Part shown: in pieces, positions 23,257 through 33,030 of the stretch
How the letters are laid out: the number at the start of each line of letters is the position of its first letter
How positions within the stretch are numbered: position 1 is the stretch's first letter
IMG/VR virus record: IMGVR_UViG_3300017770_000045
Span: 1 to 38,369 of that record
Length of the DNA stretch: 38,369 nt
From: a virus
Direction: 5' to 3' (one strand)
Notes under the pieces: model-generated
Seen by the model: the letters and a program-made list of their open reading frames with translations, nothing else
Database searches by the model: none
Told to the model about the DNA's origin: nothing
Translations under genes and position numbers: made by a program

Positions 23257-24035
23257 ACTACAAGTTTATCTCCTCTAAAGAAGTCATCGGCAAGGTGTTC
23301 CGTGACTTGAAGCCCAAGGATTCTTCTTGGACAATGGATGCTGTCGAATGGATTGGCGAGGCCCTTGACTTCATTGGGTATCACGGTGCCTTTGAAAAAA
23401 AGGTAGGCACGGTTACGGTAGACAGCCACCGGGCTGCAATCCCTTGTGACTTGTACCAATTGATTCAAGTTGAGTACAACGGGCAAGCGCTTGTGTTTGG
23501 CACAGACACTGCAGGCTACGACACTAATCGCACTACAGCAGCACAGCCTAACACCACAGGCACTGTTTACACTTCTGCGGTCTACAACACTGACCCTAAT
23601 GACGACCAAAGCCAGCCTAACTTTGGTACGCAAACTGCTGCTAGCGCTAACTTTGGTACAGACTATTACCTGCTAAACGCAGGGTATATTGTTACGTCTT
23701 TTGAAGAAGGCACTATTAAGCTGCACTACACGGCCTATCCGGTAGACGGCGACGGGTTCCCTATGGTCCCTGATAACATCTACGTTAAGCAAGCGCTTGA
23801 GTGGTACATTATTCGTCAGATGATGATGGGTGGTTATGTGCACCCTGTGTTTAACTGGCAGGTAGCAGACCAAAAGTGGGGGCACTACTGCGTTGCAGCT
23901 GGCAATGACCTTGCCTTCCCAAGTATTGACAAGATGGAATCTTTGAAGAATATGTTTGTGCGGCTTGCACCTAACATGAATGCGCATGCGGACTTCTTCC
24001 AAGGTCAGGAAACCCAAGGACGCCTCGGACGATGA
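23253..24035 (+). CDS. Putative head-tail connector (ring) protein
   Basis: This is a 260-aa protein. The N-terminal block KEVIGKVFRDLKPKD...WTMDAVEWIGEALDFIG (about 9-42) followed by VTVDSHRAAIPCDLYQLIQVEY (about 54-75) is the most diagnostic part: 'V-E-W-I-G-E-A-L-x-x-I-G ... R-A-x-L-P-C-D-L-x-x-I' matches ring proteins of crAss-like phages as I remember them. A Thr/Asn/Gln-rich loop (about 95-130) precedes a helical C-terminus (VKQALEWYIIRQMMMGGYVH) with many aromatics. This protein would form part of the multi-ring collar under the portal. The similarity of the LPxD motif to the 12928 product suggests these adaptors are related folds. It overlaps the next ATG by 4 nt. Confidence 0.6.
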   Translation: MNYKFISSKEVIGKVFRDLKPKDSSWTMDAVEWIGEALDFIGYHGAFEKKVGTVTVDSHRAAIPCDLYQLIQVEYNGQALVFGTDTAGYDTNRTTAAQPNTTGTVYTSAVYNTDPNDDQSQPNFGTQTAASANFGTDYYLLNAGYIVTSFEEGTIKLHYTAYPVDGDGFPMVPDNIYVKQALEWYIIRQMMMGGYVHPVFNWQVADQKWGHYCVAAGNDLAFPSIDKMESLKNMFVRLAPNMNAHADFFQGQETQGRLGR

Positions 24036-27000
24036 AACCACTAAAAGGAATTAACCAAGATGTAGCTCATGTTGACCAGCCCGGCGGTACCTATCGTCGT
24101 GCTCGTAACATGATTCTTGATGACCTTGCGGGGGCTCTTGCTACAGAGATGTCTCCTGAAATTAGCTTGCCTAATCTTAGCGACGGGAATCTCTTGTTTC
24201 AAAACATGGAGATTTGTGGCCAGTTTAAAATACCGGGAGACCGTATTGCTATTGGCATTAAGGCGCGTGAGACGACTGTTAATCAGTACCACACCGCTAC
24301 GCACTTAGAACAGGTTGTAGAAGTTAACCCTGACGGAACTTACACCGTTTTAGCCCACAGTGCTACAGGGCTTGGCTTTGACGCAAAGACCCCTTTTCAA
24401 GGCGTAGGTTATGTTAATGGCGCAAACGAGCTTATACTTGTCTACACAGACGGGCTTAACAAGCCAAAGTATTTGCAATACTCAGGCACGCCTGCTACTG
24501 AATCTTTCCTTGTTTTTCCAGAAGCTAACTTTCCTATGGCCCGTCCTGTAAAGGAAGGAGCTAACGATACCACTGGTAACATCCTTGCAGGTAACTACAC
24601 CTTTATGATTGCCTACGAGGTGCAGGACGGAACTGATAACTTGACACAGTACGGCCCTAGTATGGGCTCGTACCAGATTGGTGCAGGTAATACTGACGAG
24701 AACCTACGGTTCCGTGGTTCCGCTAAGATGAAATTCTACGGACTGGACACAAGATATAACTATGCTCGCGTTTACGCTATTCGTGATTGGCAAGGCACCG
24801 AGACTGTTATCTACGCTGACCGCTTTGCTATTACTGAAGAAGACTTAGAGTGGGCGTTTACTGGACAGGAAGTCACTAACACCGCTAGCCTTATTGCTGA
24901 CGCCTTGTTGATTCCTAGGCTGAGCTACACGTCTGCGCAGACTGTGGCTGTCAGCGACGACCGCATGTTCTTGGCTAACCTGTCTACTGATGACATTACG
25001 TACGAGGAAGGGCAAGCTGTTGCTAACAACATTAGCGTGCACTGGACTACAGACGAAGAAGGGCTTTACTCTTTCCGTTGGGACGCGGCTCAGCTTGATA
25101 GCCCTGACGCTTTGTCGCAGGCTATCTTGAATAGCTACGACTTGCGTATTACAAACTACACGTCTCTTGACTGGTCCCCGTCTGCGTCTAACAGGAACGG
25201 AGCCGGTAACGAGCTTAATATTGTTGGCGGGCAAAACCAGCCTGACGACTTCCAAGGAATGCTGGGTGGTTTTATGCCCGGTGAAGTGTATGCGCTGTAC
25301 ATTGCTTTCCTCAAGAAAGACGGTACGTGGACGCAAGCGTTTCACATTCCCGGTGGTGGCGACGACGGAGACTACAGCAGTGCAGCGCGTTTAAACACAG
25401 CTACAGTTGCGCTTGAAAATGTAGACATTAACCAAGGCTCTGGTACTTGGAACATGAATGTCTCAGGCCGTCCGGGTTACACAGTTAACACAGCTGATGA
25501 ATACAGCAGTGAGCAGGTGTGGGTGGATGAGAGCCTTGACAATACAGGCGTGCGTCACCACATAATGCCAACGGCTAAGCAGATGTGGGAATCTGTAAAT
25601 ACTGCCTATGGCGGTGTAGACGGTATGAACGTCAGTGACTACAGCCACGAATGGTGCAACCAAACGCTGGGCCTGTACTTTGACAATGTCGTTATTCCTG
25701 CATCTATTGCAAACAAGGTGCAAGGCTACAAGATGTTTTATGCTAAGCCGCAGTCTGCAGCAGAGCGTCGCATTAAAGCTTATGCCCCTACGTGGCGGCA
25801 CGATGATAATCGTTTGCGTATTTACGACCCGTATTTGCTTATCACTAAGCCTCAAGTATCTGATTGGACTATTGAGGAGGTGTACAAGCGTATGTCTTAT
25901 CTTGAACAGGCGAGTCATACAATGGAGTCTGGGACTAGCTTAGATTACGCATACTTACCTAACAACGTTATTTACGGAGATTTTGATAATGAGTTCCGTG
26001 AGTCAGTGTTGGGCATTGAAGTATCGGGCAGCTCTCCGTTTGACATTGACCCATCTACTGTGTGGGACGCAGGCTATCCTAGTTTTACGGCAGGTACGCA
26101 CCAAGAGAAGTTAGGGCACATTACCACAACAACTCGCTCAGGAGGAGGCTGGCACGTGCAAGCTGCTTTTGACCAAAAGGTTGAGCCGCCCACAGACAGT
26201 AACGGTGTTAGTGTTGTTAATTACAACTTTGCATCTGCTCTTGGTGGTTTTCACAATGACGACGCTACGGGTTTTGTATCTTGGGACTTTGACAACATGC
26301 CCGACAAAAGCAGTGTGTCTTACGGGTCTGTATACGAGTACGGAGAAGACCCCGGTAATAGCGCAGCAACGTATTACCGCGCAGATGCTATTGATGCGGG
26401 CACGGGCACTGGTAAACTTCCTGACACTACGTACCTTGGTTGGGGTGGTATGATGGGTTCTATGTCCGTGATATACCGTGACGAGGACAACTACCACATA
26501 GATTACTCTAACCTTCCGCTTGCAGCTACGCACGATTTGGTGCACATTAACGGCGCTGGAACTTATAAGTCTAACCAGCCTGTGCGCGGTGGTGATACGT
26601 GGGTTGCTCCTGTGGTTGTAGAGTTTATGCACGGAGGGGATACTGCTAACTCCGCTACCGTTAACGCTAATAATGCGACTGGGTATGATACTATTGGCAA
26701 GTGTAGTTACTTTACGTGGACTCACATTCTGCCTAGCAAGAACGACCTTAACGGTTATTTGGACACGCAAAACTTAGCAGACTCGTGGGGCGTTGCTACT
26801 GGCAAGACACTCTTTAACGGAGAAACATTAAACAACTACAACTTTGGGCAACACTGGACTTTGTTAAATGAAAAGAAGTCTGCGTTCCCTGCTCTTGAAA
26901 ACGCGCTTGAAGCTTCTAGCTATCCAAATCGTATTATTCGTAGCTCTAAACAGAATTACGAATCTACTAAAGTAGCGTGGACTCAGTTTGCTGCAGCAGA

Positions 27001-28174
27001 TTACTACGACAACTCGTTTGGTAAGGGGCCTATTCAAAACGTAGAGAACTATCAAGACGACCTTATCATTCACCACGAAGATGCTATCTTTAAAACTCGA
27101 AGTAAGTTTAACTTTGATGCGTCAGGGGTGAACGTATTTGTAGGGTCAGGCGACATTTTCCAAGCTCCTCCACAAGAGTTGTTTGTAGATGCCGCTGGGT
27201 TTGCAGGTGTTTCTCATTGGAGCCACACTTTGTTGTCGCGTGCTGGGTACACATGGGTTGACCAAAAGTCTGGGCGAGTGTTTAACTTAACCAATCAACT
27301 AGACGAGCTTAGTGCCAAAGGCCTCAACGCTTACTTTCAAGATTACTTTGTTCCGCTTGATACGCAGTACATGACTCTTAGCAGTGGTGAGCAGCCTACT
27401 ATCTTTTCTTCAGAGCGGGGTGGTTTTACTATTGGCTTTGACCCAGAGAATAACCGTCTTTTGTTTACTAAGCGTTATCTTGCTGGAGCTGGTGCATACT
27501 ACACTGCTGCTGGTACTACAATTAGCTACAGCCTGCGCAATCAATGCTGGGCTTCTGAGCACAGCTACACCCCTTATCAATACCTGCAAACGTACAATAA
27601 GTTGTTTGCATTTAACGAGTCTGCTAATGGCGGTAGCAACTCTGCTAATGGTAACGATAACCTAAGCGCAGTGTTTGCCCTTAACTCAGCTGACCCCGGC
27701 ACTGCATACACAGACACGGGCGTTGTTGACACAGCGGGTAACACTACATCTTTTGTAGATGTTGTGTTTAATATGGCCGGAAACATGCCAAAGGTATTCC
27801 AAAACTTTAATTGGATTACGCGTGCAGGCGAAGGAGAGAACGCAGGTGTAAAGACGGAAACGTTTGACAGGGCGCGTGTTTACAACGATGACCAAATATC
27901 AGATACGTCTAGCGCTTTCCGTTTAACAGACAACCGTTGGCAGTTTAATGAGTTTCGAGATTACTCTAATGATGCTTGGACAGCCTCTTGGTTTAATAGC
28001 GACAACCTTACTTTTAGAACTGACAATGATATACTAGACACTACTAAGCCTTGGTATAACCTTAAGCGCTTTGTCAGTGATTACGCAGTTCTACGCCTTG
28101 AAACTTTGAATTCTACCGGCAATCGTCTATATTTGTTGGACGTCGGGGCCACTGCTCGTATGGCGCGCCGCTAA
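24032..28174 (+). CDS. Very large tail hub / nozzle-like protein
   Basis: This 1380-aa protein opens with MKPLKGINQDVAHVDQPGGT and RRARNMILDDLAGALATEMS (about 1-50), an opening common in tail-tube/nozzle proteins of podoviruses, which form a beta-propeller around the DNA channel. The rest is Asn/Asp/Tyr/Trp-rich beta structure without membrane segments; a repeated pattern of short strands fits a multi-blade propeller plus appended domains. Position after the ring-like genes and before the cargo genes, and the size, fit the muzzle protein of crAss-like phages or a gp10-like tail hub. About 20 Trp residues in long insertions may be exposed binding domains. It is the largest complete gene in the window. 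The call is inferred from context and the opening motif. Confidence 0.58.
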   Translation: MKPLKGINQDVAHVDQPGGTYRRARNMILDDLAGALATEMSPEISLPNLSDGNLLFQNMEICGQFKIPGDRIAIGIKARETTVNQYHTATHLEQVVEVNPDGTYTVLAHSATGLGFDAKTPFQGVGYVNGANELILVYTDGLNKPKYLQYSGTPATESFLVFPEANFPMARPVKEGANDTTGNILAGNYTFMIAYEVQDGTDNLTQYGPSMGSYQIGAGNTDENLRFRGSAKMKFYGLDTRYNYARVYAIRDWQGTETVIYADRFAITEEDLEWAFTGQEVTNTASLIADALLIPRLSYTSAQTVAVSDDRMFLANLSTDDITYEEGQAVANNISVHWTTDEEGLYSFRWDAAQLDSPDALSQAILNSYDLRITNYTSLDWSPSASNRNGAGNELNIVGGQNQPDDFQGMLGGFMPGEVYALYIAFLKKDGTWTQAFHIPGGGDDGDYSSAARLNTATVALENVDINQGSGTWNMNVSGRPGYTVNTADEYSSEQVWVDESLDNTGVRHHIMPTAKQMWESVNTAYGGVDGMNVSDYSHEWCNQTLGLYFDNVVIPASIANKVQGYKMFYAKPQSAAERRIKAYAPTWRHDDNRLRIYDPYLLITKPQVSDWTIEEVYKRMSYLEQASHTMESGTSLDYAYLPNNVIYGDFDNEFRESVLGIEVSGSSPFDIDPSTVWDAGYPSFTAGTHQEKLGHITTTTRSGGGWHVQAAFDQKVEPPTDSNGVSVVNYNFASALGGFHNDDATGFVSWDFDNMPDKSSVSYGSVYEYGEDPGNSAATYYRADAIDAGTGTGKLPDTTYLGWGGMMGSMSVIYRDEDNYHIDYSNLPLAATHDLVHINGAGTYKSNQPVRGGDTWVAPVVVEFMHGGDTANSATVNANNATGYDTIGKCSYFTWTHILPSKNDLNGYLDTQNLADSWGVATGKTLFNGETLNNYNFGQHWTLLNEKKSAFPALENALEASSYPNRIIRSSKQNYESTKVAWTQFAAADYYDNSFGKGPIQNVENYQDDLIIHHEDAIFKTRSKFNFDASGVNVFVGSGDIFQAPPQELFVDAAGFAGVSHWSHTLLSRAGYTWVDQKSGRVFNLTNQLDELSAKGLNAYFQDYFVPLDTQYMTLSSGEQPTIFSSERGGFTIGFDPENNRLLFTKRYLAGAGAYYTAAGTTISYSLRNQCWASEHSYTPYQYLQTYNKLFAFNESANGGSNSANGNDNLSAVFALNSADPGTAYTDTGVVDTAGNTTSFVDVVFNMAGNMPKVFQNFNWITRAGEGENAGVKTETFDRARVYNDDQISDTSSAFRLTDNRWQFNEFRDYSNDAWTASWFNSDNLTFRTDNDILDTTKPWYNLKRFVSDYAVLRLETLNSTGNRLYLLDVGATARMARR

Positions 28175-28191
28175 TCATATACATTACTACT

Positions 28192-29175
28192 ATGAAACGT
28201 AAGCGTATTAAGAAGTACCTAGACGGAGGTACTACGCCTCCTACTGGGGCGTTTACTCAAGGCGCAGGTTGGACGAGTTCAGCAGCAGGCCAAGGGCTTG
28301 GAATGTTTGGCGGTATGGCAGGTTCTGCTATTGCGCAAGCCGACCAAGCTGATGGGCACATGTCAACCGGTGGCGCACTAGGCAGTGGCGCTCTTAAAGG
28401 CGCAGCTATGGGCATGGCCCTTGGTCCTGCCGGCGCTCTTATTGGTGGCGCTATTGGAGCAGCCGGTGGCTTGATGCAACGCAACAAGTTTAACGAGGAG
28501 TCACGTAGGCAAGAAGAGGCAGAGCGAGAAGCAGAGCGCCGTCGTAATGCTATGAAGGAGCAGATGAAGCTTCAGCAGATGAATGCAGCACTTGACGCAT
28601 TTCCTGTTACGGGAAACAGCACTCCACGTTTTAGTATGGGTGGTCCTACTGACCCTCCCGGAGGTGAGCGTTATTTTGCTATGCCTAACTACGGCAACAG
28701 TATGGACCCTAACGCTAGGCCTTCTATGGACTTTTACGTTGACGGTCAGCTTATGCCTTCTACGGACTTTGCAAAGCAGCTACCTGCTGGCGTAAACATT
28801 AATGACATTGCAATGTACGGCTACCAACAGGCAAAGCCTACGTACAGCCCTAGCTCTGGCTGGAGCTACTCAGGTCAGAATGATTACATGAAAGACTTTG
28901 CTCGCATGCAGGGCGGTCAGCACGCGCTGGGCGGCACGACTTTAGGTCCGCAGTATGAAGCAGAGGGTGGTGAGATGATTCAATACCAGCAAGGCGACAA
29001 GCCCAAGGTGTTTGGTAAGGGCGGCATCTCTGAGGTGAGCTCGCAAGAATACGAGATTAAAGGACCTAGCCACAAGCAGGGCGGCGTAGATATGTCCGAC
29101 GATAAAGGTGCGCGCATCTACAGCAATAAGCTGACAGTGGACTCTGCGCTTATGGCAAAGCTAAGTAAGCTCTAA
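28192..29175 (+). CDS. Glycine-rich internal virion (cargo) protein
   Basis: This is a 327-aa protein. After a basic start (MKRKRIKKYLDGG) comes a Gly/Ala-rich hydrophobic stretch (about 40-95: GMFGGMAGSAIAQ, GALGSGALKGAAMGMALGPAG, ALIGGAIGAAGG) resembling a membrane-inserting segment. A charged helix follows (EESRRQEEAEREAERRR, about 103-119). The C-terminus carries EYEIKGPSHKQGGVDM and ARIYSNKL, the 'G-P-S-H-x-x-G-G-V ... A-x-I-Y-S' pattern found in ejected proteins of Bacteroidota phages, and FGKGG at 274-278. It probably leaves the virion with the DNA and helps form a channel across the envelope. The stop overlaps the next start (TAATG). Confidence 0.6.
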   Translation: MKRKRIKKYLDGGTTPPTGAFTQGAGWTSSAAGQGLGMFGGMAGSAIAQADQADGHMSTGGALGSGALKGAAMGMALGPAGALIGGAIGAAGGLMQRNKFNEESRRQEEAEREAERRRNAMKEQMKLQQMNAALDAFPVTGNSTPRFSMGGPTDPPGGERYFAMPNYGNSMDPNARPSMDFYVDGQLMPSTDFAKQLPAGVNINDIAMYGYQQAKPTYSPSSGWSYSGQNDYMKDFARMQGGQHALGGTTLGPQYEAEGGEMIQYQQGDKPKVFGKGGISEVSSQEYEIKGPSHKQGGVDMSDDKGARIYSNKLTVDSALMAKLSKL

Positions 29176-31085
29176 TGGCTAAGAAGAATACATACGCTGC
29201 TATGATGAAGCAGCTCTCTGGTAAGAAAGCCACGTACGAAAAGGGACTGGCAGAGGCAAACCGCACGGGAAACCGTAGCGGTATTGCTGATTATAACCGC
29301 AGGCTGCAACAACTATCTGCTGGCATAGACGAGCTGTTTGACGCTCAAGAAGCTAGTAAGCAGAAGAAGATGTACGGAGGTAAAACTAAGTACGCCGAGG
29401 GCGGCTTTACCGCTAAGCAATACCAGCAGTATCTTGACCACAAGCGGTATAACCGCAGTCAGGGTTACGGCGACAACTCTGTTACAGACCCACACATTAA
29501 GCGGATGGTCCCTTTGTTTGAAGCGGCTATTGCTGCAGGCATTGACCCGCTGCAAGGATGGGACGGCACTTCTACAGGCGACCGAGGTACATACGGTCAA
29601 GAAACTATTGACAACCCTAACCTTGTTATAGAGGACGCGGGGTTTACTACTAGCGATTACACCCGTTATAAAAACTTTGAAAAGGCTCGACGCGGTAGAG
29701 GTATTATTAACCCAGAACAGTTTGCAGAAATGCAAGCCCTAGGTTTAAAGATAGGCGCTGCAGAGCGTATGGGTATTGACCCTTCTAAAGGATTTGACGG
29801 CATTCCTCGAGACAACCGCAACGACGAGCAAAGACTTGCTGACCAGCGACAAGCGGAAACTGACAAGGTTATTGCAACTAACGCAAACAAAGAGAACCCG
29901 TACGAAGAGCTTACTAGCTCTAACGCCCTCACTGCAGTACCCTATGACGGTACGCCCGGAATCTTTAACCGAGGCGGTAAAATGTTTATTCGTCAGATTG
30001 GAGGTAAGAACGTTGCTATGACGGAGCCTATGCTTCGTGACGCGCAGAACAACGGCACTAGTGCTATGATTAGCAATGTGCTTGGTGGCGTGTACTCGGA
30101 GGACGGCGTTGTGCAATCTGATGTTAATCCTAGCGTTAGAACAATGCTAGGTGGCACGGGAATTAACCCTACTCCCGGCACTGATTCTAATGGCAACCAA
30201 GTTCTTGACACAGTAACAATTACTCCGGAAGATGCTCCCGCACCCGCTCCTGCACCGCAAACCAGTGGTGGGTCTGGTAGTGGTGCGGCACCAACCCTAC
30301 AGCGTCCTGAGTTTACGCCTATCGAGCCTATTGATATGCTCGGCCCTGAGCGTATTCTTAATACCGCTAAGGGTGACGCGTACTACCCCGGTGGTAGTCA
30401 GCGTAGCATACTTGGTGGTCCTCAAGACCTGTCTACTGACCCTACTATCCCTACTAAGACTACGCGTTTGCAGGAGTTTGGCGATAAGATTGGTGCCGGC
30501 ATCAAAGCCAACCCGCAGGCTATTGGTATGCTGGCTGGTGGCCTTGCACAGATGCTGCCTACGATGGCAAGCATGAAGCAGATGAAGAACCTTGAGGGTC
30601 CTGTGGATATGCCAATGCAGCGTGTGCAGGCTATGAACACCGACATTCAGGTGGGCAAACAGATGCAGCAGATTAAAGATGCAGAGGCACGTAGTGCTGC
30701 TGCTATCTCGGCTAACGTGTCTAACCCTGTGGTTGCAGCTGCTATGCGGCGTGCAGGTCAACAGGCTACACAGCAGTCTATGTCTAACCTGCTTGGTAAC
30801 GAGGCTTCGCAAGAAGCGCAGCTGCGCAATCAGAACTTGCGCATGATGAATGACACTATCAACCAGAACGCAATGATTCAAGCACAGAATCAGCAGCGTG
30901 GGGTTGACTTTGAGAATGACCGTATTGCGTCTTTGAACCGAATGCGTCAAAGCATGGGGCAGACGTTGGGCGGTATGTACACGGACTTTCAGCGAAACGC
31001 TCTTGACCGTGAAAGAATGAAGTACATGCGCGAGGCGTACGACCCGTACAACCTTGGCGCAACTGATGAAGAACGCAACAAATAA
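29175..31085 (+). CDS. Internal virion (cargo) protein
   Basis: This is a 636-aa protein. N-terminal basic helices (about 1-60) are followed by KKMYGGKTKYAEGG (about 64-77), a Gly motif like that of the 7036 and 28192 proteins. Several imperfect repeats of the type 'FxxxxYxxYxxxxKxRRxxGxxN' occur between about 75 and 200. A Pro/Ala-rich linker (APAPAPAPQTSGGSGSG, about 353-369) separates this from a C-terminal helical domain rich in Gln, Asn and Met (about 450-600), in which long amphipathic helices could bundle. The mixture of low-complexity linker and Gln/Ala helices is typical of ejected proteins. It overlaps the following gene by one base. Not an enzyme as far as can be seen. Confidence 0.57.
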   Translation: MAKKNTYAAMMKQLSGKKATYEKGLAEANRTGNRSGIADYNRRLQQLSAGIDELFDAQEASKQKKMYGGKTKYAEGGFTAKQYQQYLDHKRYNRSQGYGDNSVTDPHIKRMVPLFEAAIAAGIDPLQGWDGTSTGDRGTYGQETIDNPNLVIEDAGFTTSDYTRYKNFEKARRGRGIINPEQFAEMQALGLKIGAAERMGIDPSKGFDGIPRDNRNDEQRLADQRQAETDKVIATNANKENPYEELTSSNALTAVPYDGTPGIFNRGGKMFIRQIGGKNVAMTEPMLRDAQNNGTSAMISNVLGGVYSEDGVVQSDVNPSVRTMLGGTGINPTPGTDSNGNQVLDTVTITPEDAPAPAPAPQTSGGSGSGAAPTLQRPEFTPIEPIDMLGPERILNTAKGDAYYPGGSQRSILGGPQDLSTDPTIPTKTTRLQEFGDKIGAGIKANPQAIGMLAGGLAQMLPTMASMKQMKNLEGPVDMPMQRVQAMNTDIQVGKQMQQIKDAEARSAAAISANVSNPVVAAAMRRAGQQATQQSMSNLLGNEASQEAQLRNQNLRMMNDTINQNAMIQAQNQQRGVDFENDRIASLNRMRQSMGQTLGGMYTDFQRNALDRERMKYMREAYDPYNLGATDEERNK

Positions 31086-32998
31086 TGTCTGTATTTGACA
31101 AGTTCCGGGCTAACCCTTACGTTAGCACCTACATTGGCGCACCCGTCAACGAGATGGCTCAGGCTATGGCAGCTCGCACTCGTCGGGCTGACCAGTTCTA
31201 TGCACAGGAAGACGCTCTTGAAGATGCGTTCCGTCAAGACTCACATCTGAAGCAAGATGACGCGATGTTTAATGAGTCGCAAAAAGAAATCCGTACACAG
31301 ATTGAGGAGCTCGCTAAGAACCCACATCAAAGCCAACGGCAGATTAAAGCACTGTCCCGTCAGTATGCTAACAACGACAACCTAAAAGTTGCTCGTAGTA
31401 ACTACAAAGCGTACCAAGACTGGCAGGCTAAGTTCGACGAAGACCCTACAAAGTTTGGTGGTGACATTGTTGCTGGTATTGCAGCTAACAAGCTTGCTAA
31501 TTACGGAGGTGCTGCTGCTGGAGACAAGCTGAAGTTTGACTCCCTGTACGAGCACAAGGACATTAACAAGACGCTGACTGACGCTGCTAAGACTATTAAG
31601 CAGCAGCAGGATGTTATCCAGACTATCGACGGCCGCTTCCTTAACACGAAGACTAAGAAGTACATTACGCCCGAACAAGCATCACAGGTGCTGATGGGTA
31701 CGTTGATGAACGACCCGACGGTTGTTAAGCAAATTCAAGAAGCTGCTGGCTTTTACGGAATGGACCCAAAAGCTTACGCTATGCAGTTGATTCAGCCGCA
31801 GGTGTCTGCTATTACTAACCCACAGTACGACATTAAGAGTCAGGCACTTCCTAAAGAAGGTACGGGCAGCGGTAGTGGTAGCGGCTTTGGTACCGGCGTT
31901 GGTGCTACGCACGCAGGTCCGTCTATGGTTGACGAGACTCACGGCGCGTTCCGTGGTATGGATGCACGCGGTATTATTCGACAGTTGCGTACAGACGACT
32001 CGCCTGCTAACGACGTTGTAAAACAAGAGTTTGTTGAGTTCTACACTAATCAGCTTGGACAAGAAGCTGCTAGCGTGCAGGACAAGCACCTTGTTGAGTA
32101 CATCAAAGAAACCGGCATGGACGGTATTGATGAGATGCAGCTGGGTAACACGATGAACTACAAGCGTTGGCACCTTAATAAGTATGGAGAGGCTGGTGAG
32201 ATTAGCGACACGCTTGGACGTAAGTTGAGCAGCAATGGCGTAAACGACTGGTTTGGTGACGCTTACGGCGACGGTGCGGGTAATGCCTTTGCAGATAAGT
32301 ACAGCACCACGACTACCAACATGGTTATCGAGGAGGCACACATTGCTTTGCAAGACATGGGCTACAGCTCAGGTGATGTTACTAAGCTTCGCCAGAATGC
32401 TTGGACCCAAGTTGGTGGTCAGGCGCAGGTTGAAATGCTTGACCCTGAGACTGGTAAGCCTACTATGGTAGGACAAGAGGACTTTGCTGCAGCAGGGTAC
32501 AAAACGGGCGAGCTTATCGGCTTTGGACAATCTTCAGATTATGGAGAATTTAAGGTCACGAATGCTGAAGGTGTCGAAGAAATTGTGTATATTAAGATGC
32601 CGGCAGACCGCTTTGGTCTCACCGCTCAGCGCTTTAATCAAGGTATTAAGAAGGGCTACGGTGACGGCACGAACGTTAACTACGCACAACTCGGTAAGTC
32701 AGCCATGGGACTCAACCCTAATCTTGGAGCAGAGGCGCGTACAGCTACTAGCCGTGCATTTAATGGTGACACTAACGTGACTATCCCGTTGGCTCGTTTT
32801 TCTAACCGCATGAACGGCATGGCCACTTTGGAGCGAGATGCTGACGGCGATTATACCGTAAACGTTAACGGCAAGAACATGTTGGCTAGCAACCCAGAGG
32901 CTGCTGCTACTCTTACAAACGCTATCAATTCACAAGACGCCAGTACACTTGCTGGTATCTTGTCTGGCATTGGTGTCGAGCTGAATAAAACACAGTGA
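31085..32998 (+). CDS. Internal virion (cargo) protein
   Basis: This 637-aa protein starts MSVFDKFRANPYVSTYIGAP, then VNEMAQAMAARTRRADQFYAQ (about 21-41). 'N-P-Y-V-S-x-Y-x-G-x-P-x-x-E-x-A-Q' followed by a long charged coiled coil matches cargo proteins of crAss-like phages in my memory. Helical, Gln/Lys/Asp-rich sequence runs to about 250, a Gly/Ser linker (TGSGSGSGFGTGVGAT, about 260-275) follows, then mixed alpha/beta sequence to the end. There is no transmembrane helix. It is the third of four consecutive cargo genes. The acidic DADGD near residue 583 sits in a beta-hairpin context and is not treated as a polymerase motif. Confidence 0.58.
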   Translation: MSVFDKFRANPYVSTYIGAPVNEMAQAMAARTRRADQFYAQEDALEDAFRQDSHLKQDDAMFNESQKEIRTQIEELAKNPHQSQRQIKALSRQYANNDNLKVARSNYKAYQDWQAKFDEDPTKFGGDIVAGIAANKLANYGGAAAGDKLKFDSLYEHKDINKTLTDAAKTIKQQQDVIQTIDGRFLNTKTKKYITPEQASQVLMGTLMNDPTVVKQIQEAAGFYGMDPKAYAMQLIQPQVSAITNPQYDIKSQALPKEGTGSGSGSGFGTGVGATHAGPSMVDETHGAFRGMDARGIIRQLRTDDSPANDVVKQEFVEFYTNQLGQEAASVQDKHLVEYIKETGMDGIDEMQLGNTMNYKRWHLNKYGEAGEISDTLGRKLSSNGVNDWFGDAYGDGAGNAFADKYSTTTTNMVIEEAHIALQDMGYSSGDVTKLRQNAWTQVGGQAQVEMLDPETGKPTMVGQEDFAAAGYKTGELIGFGQSSDYGEFKVTNAEGVEEIVYIKMPADRFGLTAQRFNQGIKKGYGDGTNVNYAQLGKSAMGLNPNLGAEARTATSRAFNGDTNVTIPLARFSNRMNGMATLERDADGDYTVNVNGKNMLASNPEAAATLTNAINSQDASTLAGILSGIGVELNKTQ

Positions 32999-33030
32999 CG
33001 GCACACCCAACCTATACAGAACACTAAGTA

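Noticed and set aside
32800-32880. DADGD in the 31085 product, similar to the DxDGD metal motif of two-barrel RNA polymerases
   Set aside because: It lies in an ordinary beta-hairpin context (LERDADGDYTVNVNG), lacks surrounding polymerase conservation, and the protein is only 637 aa.
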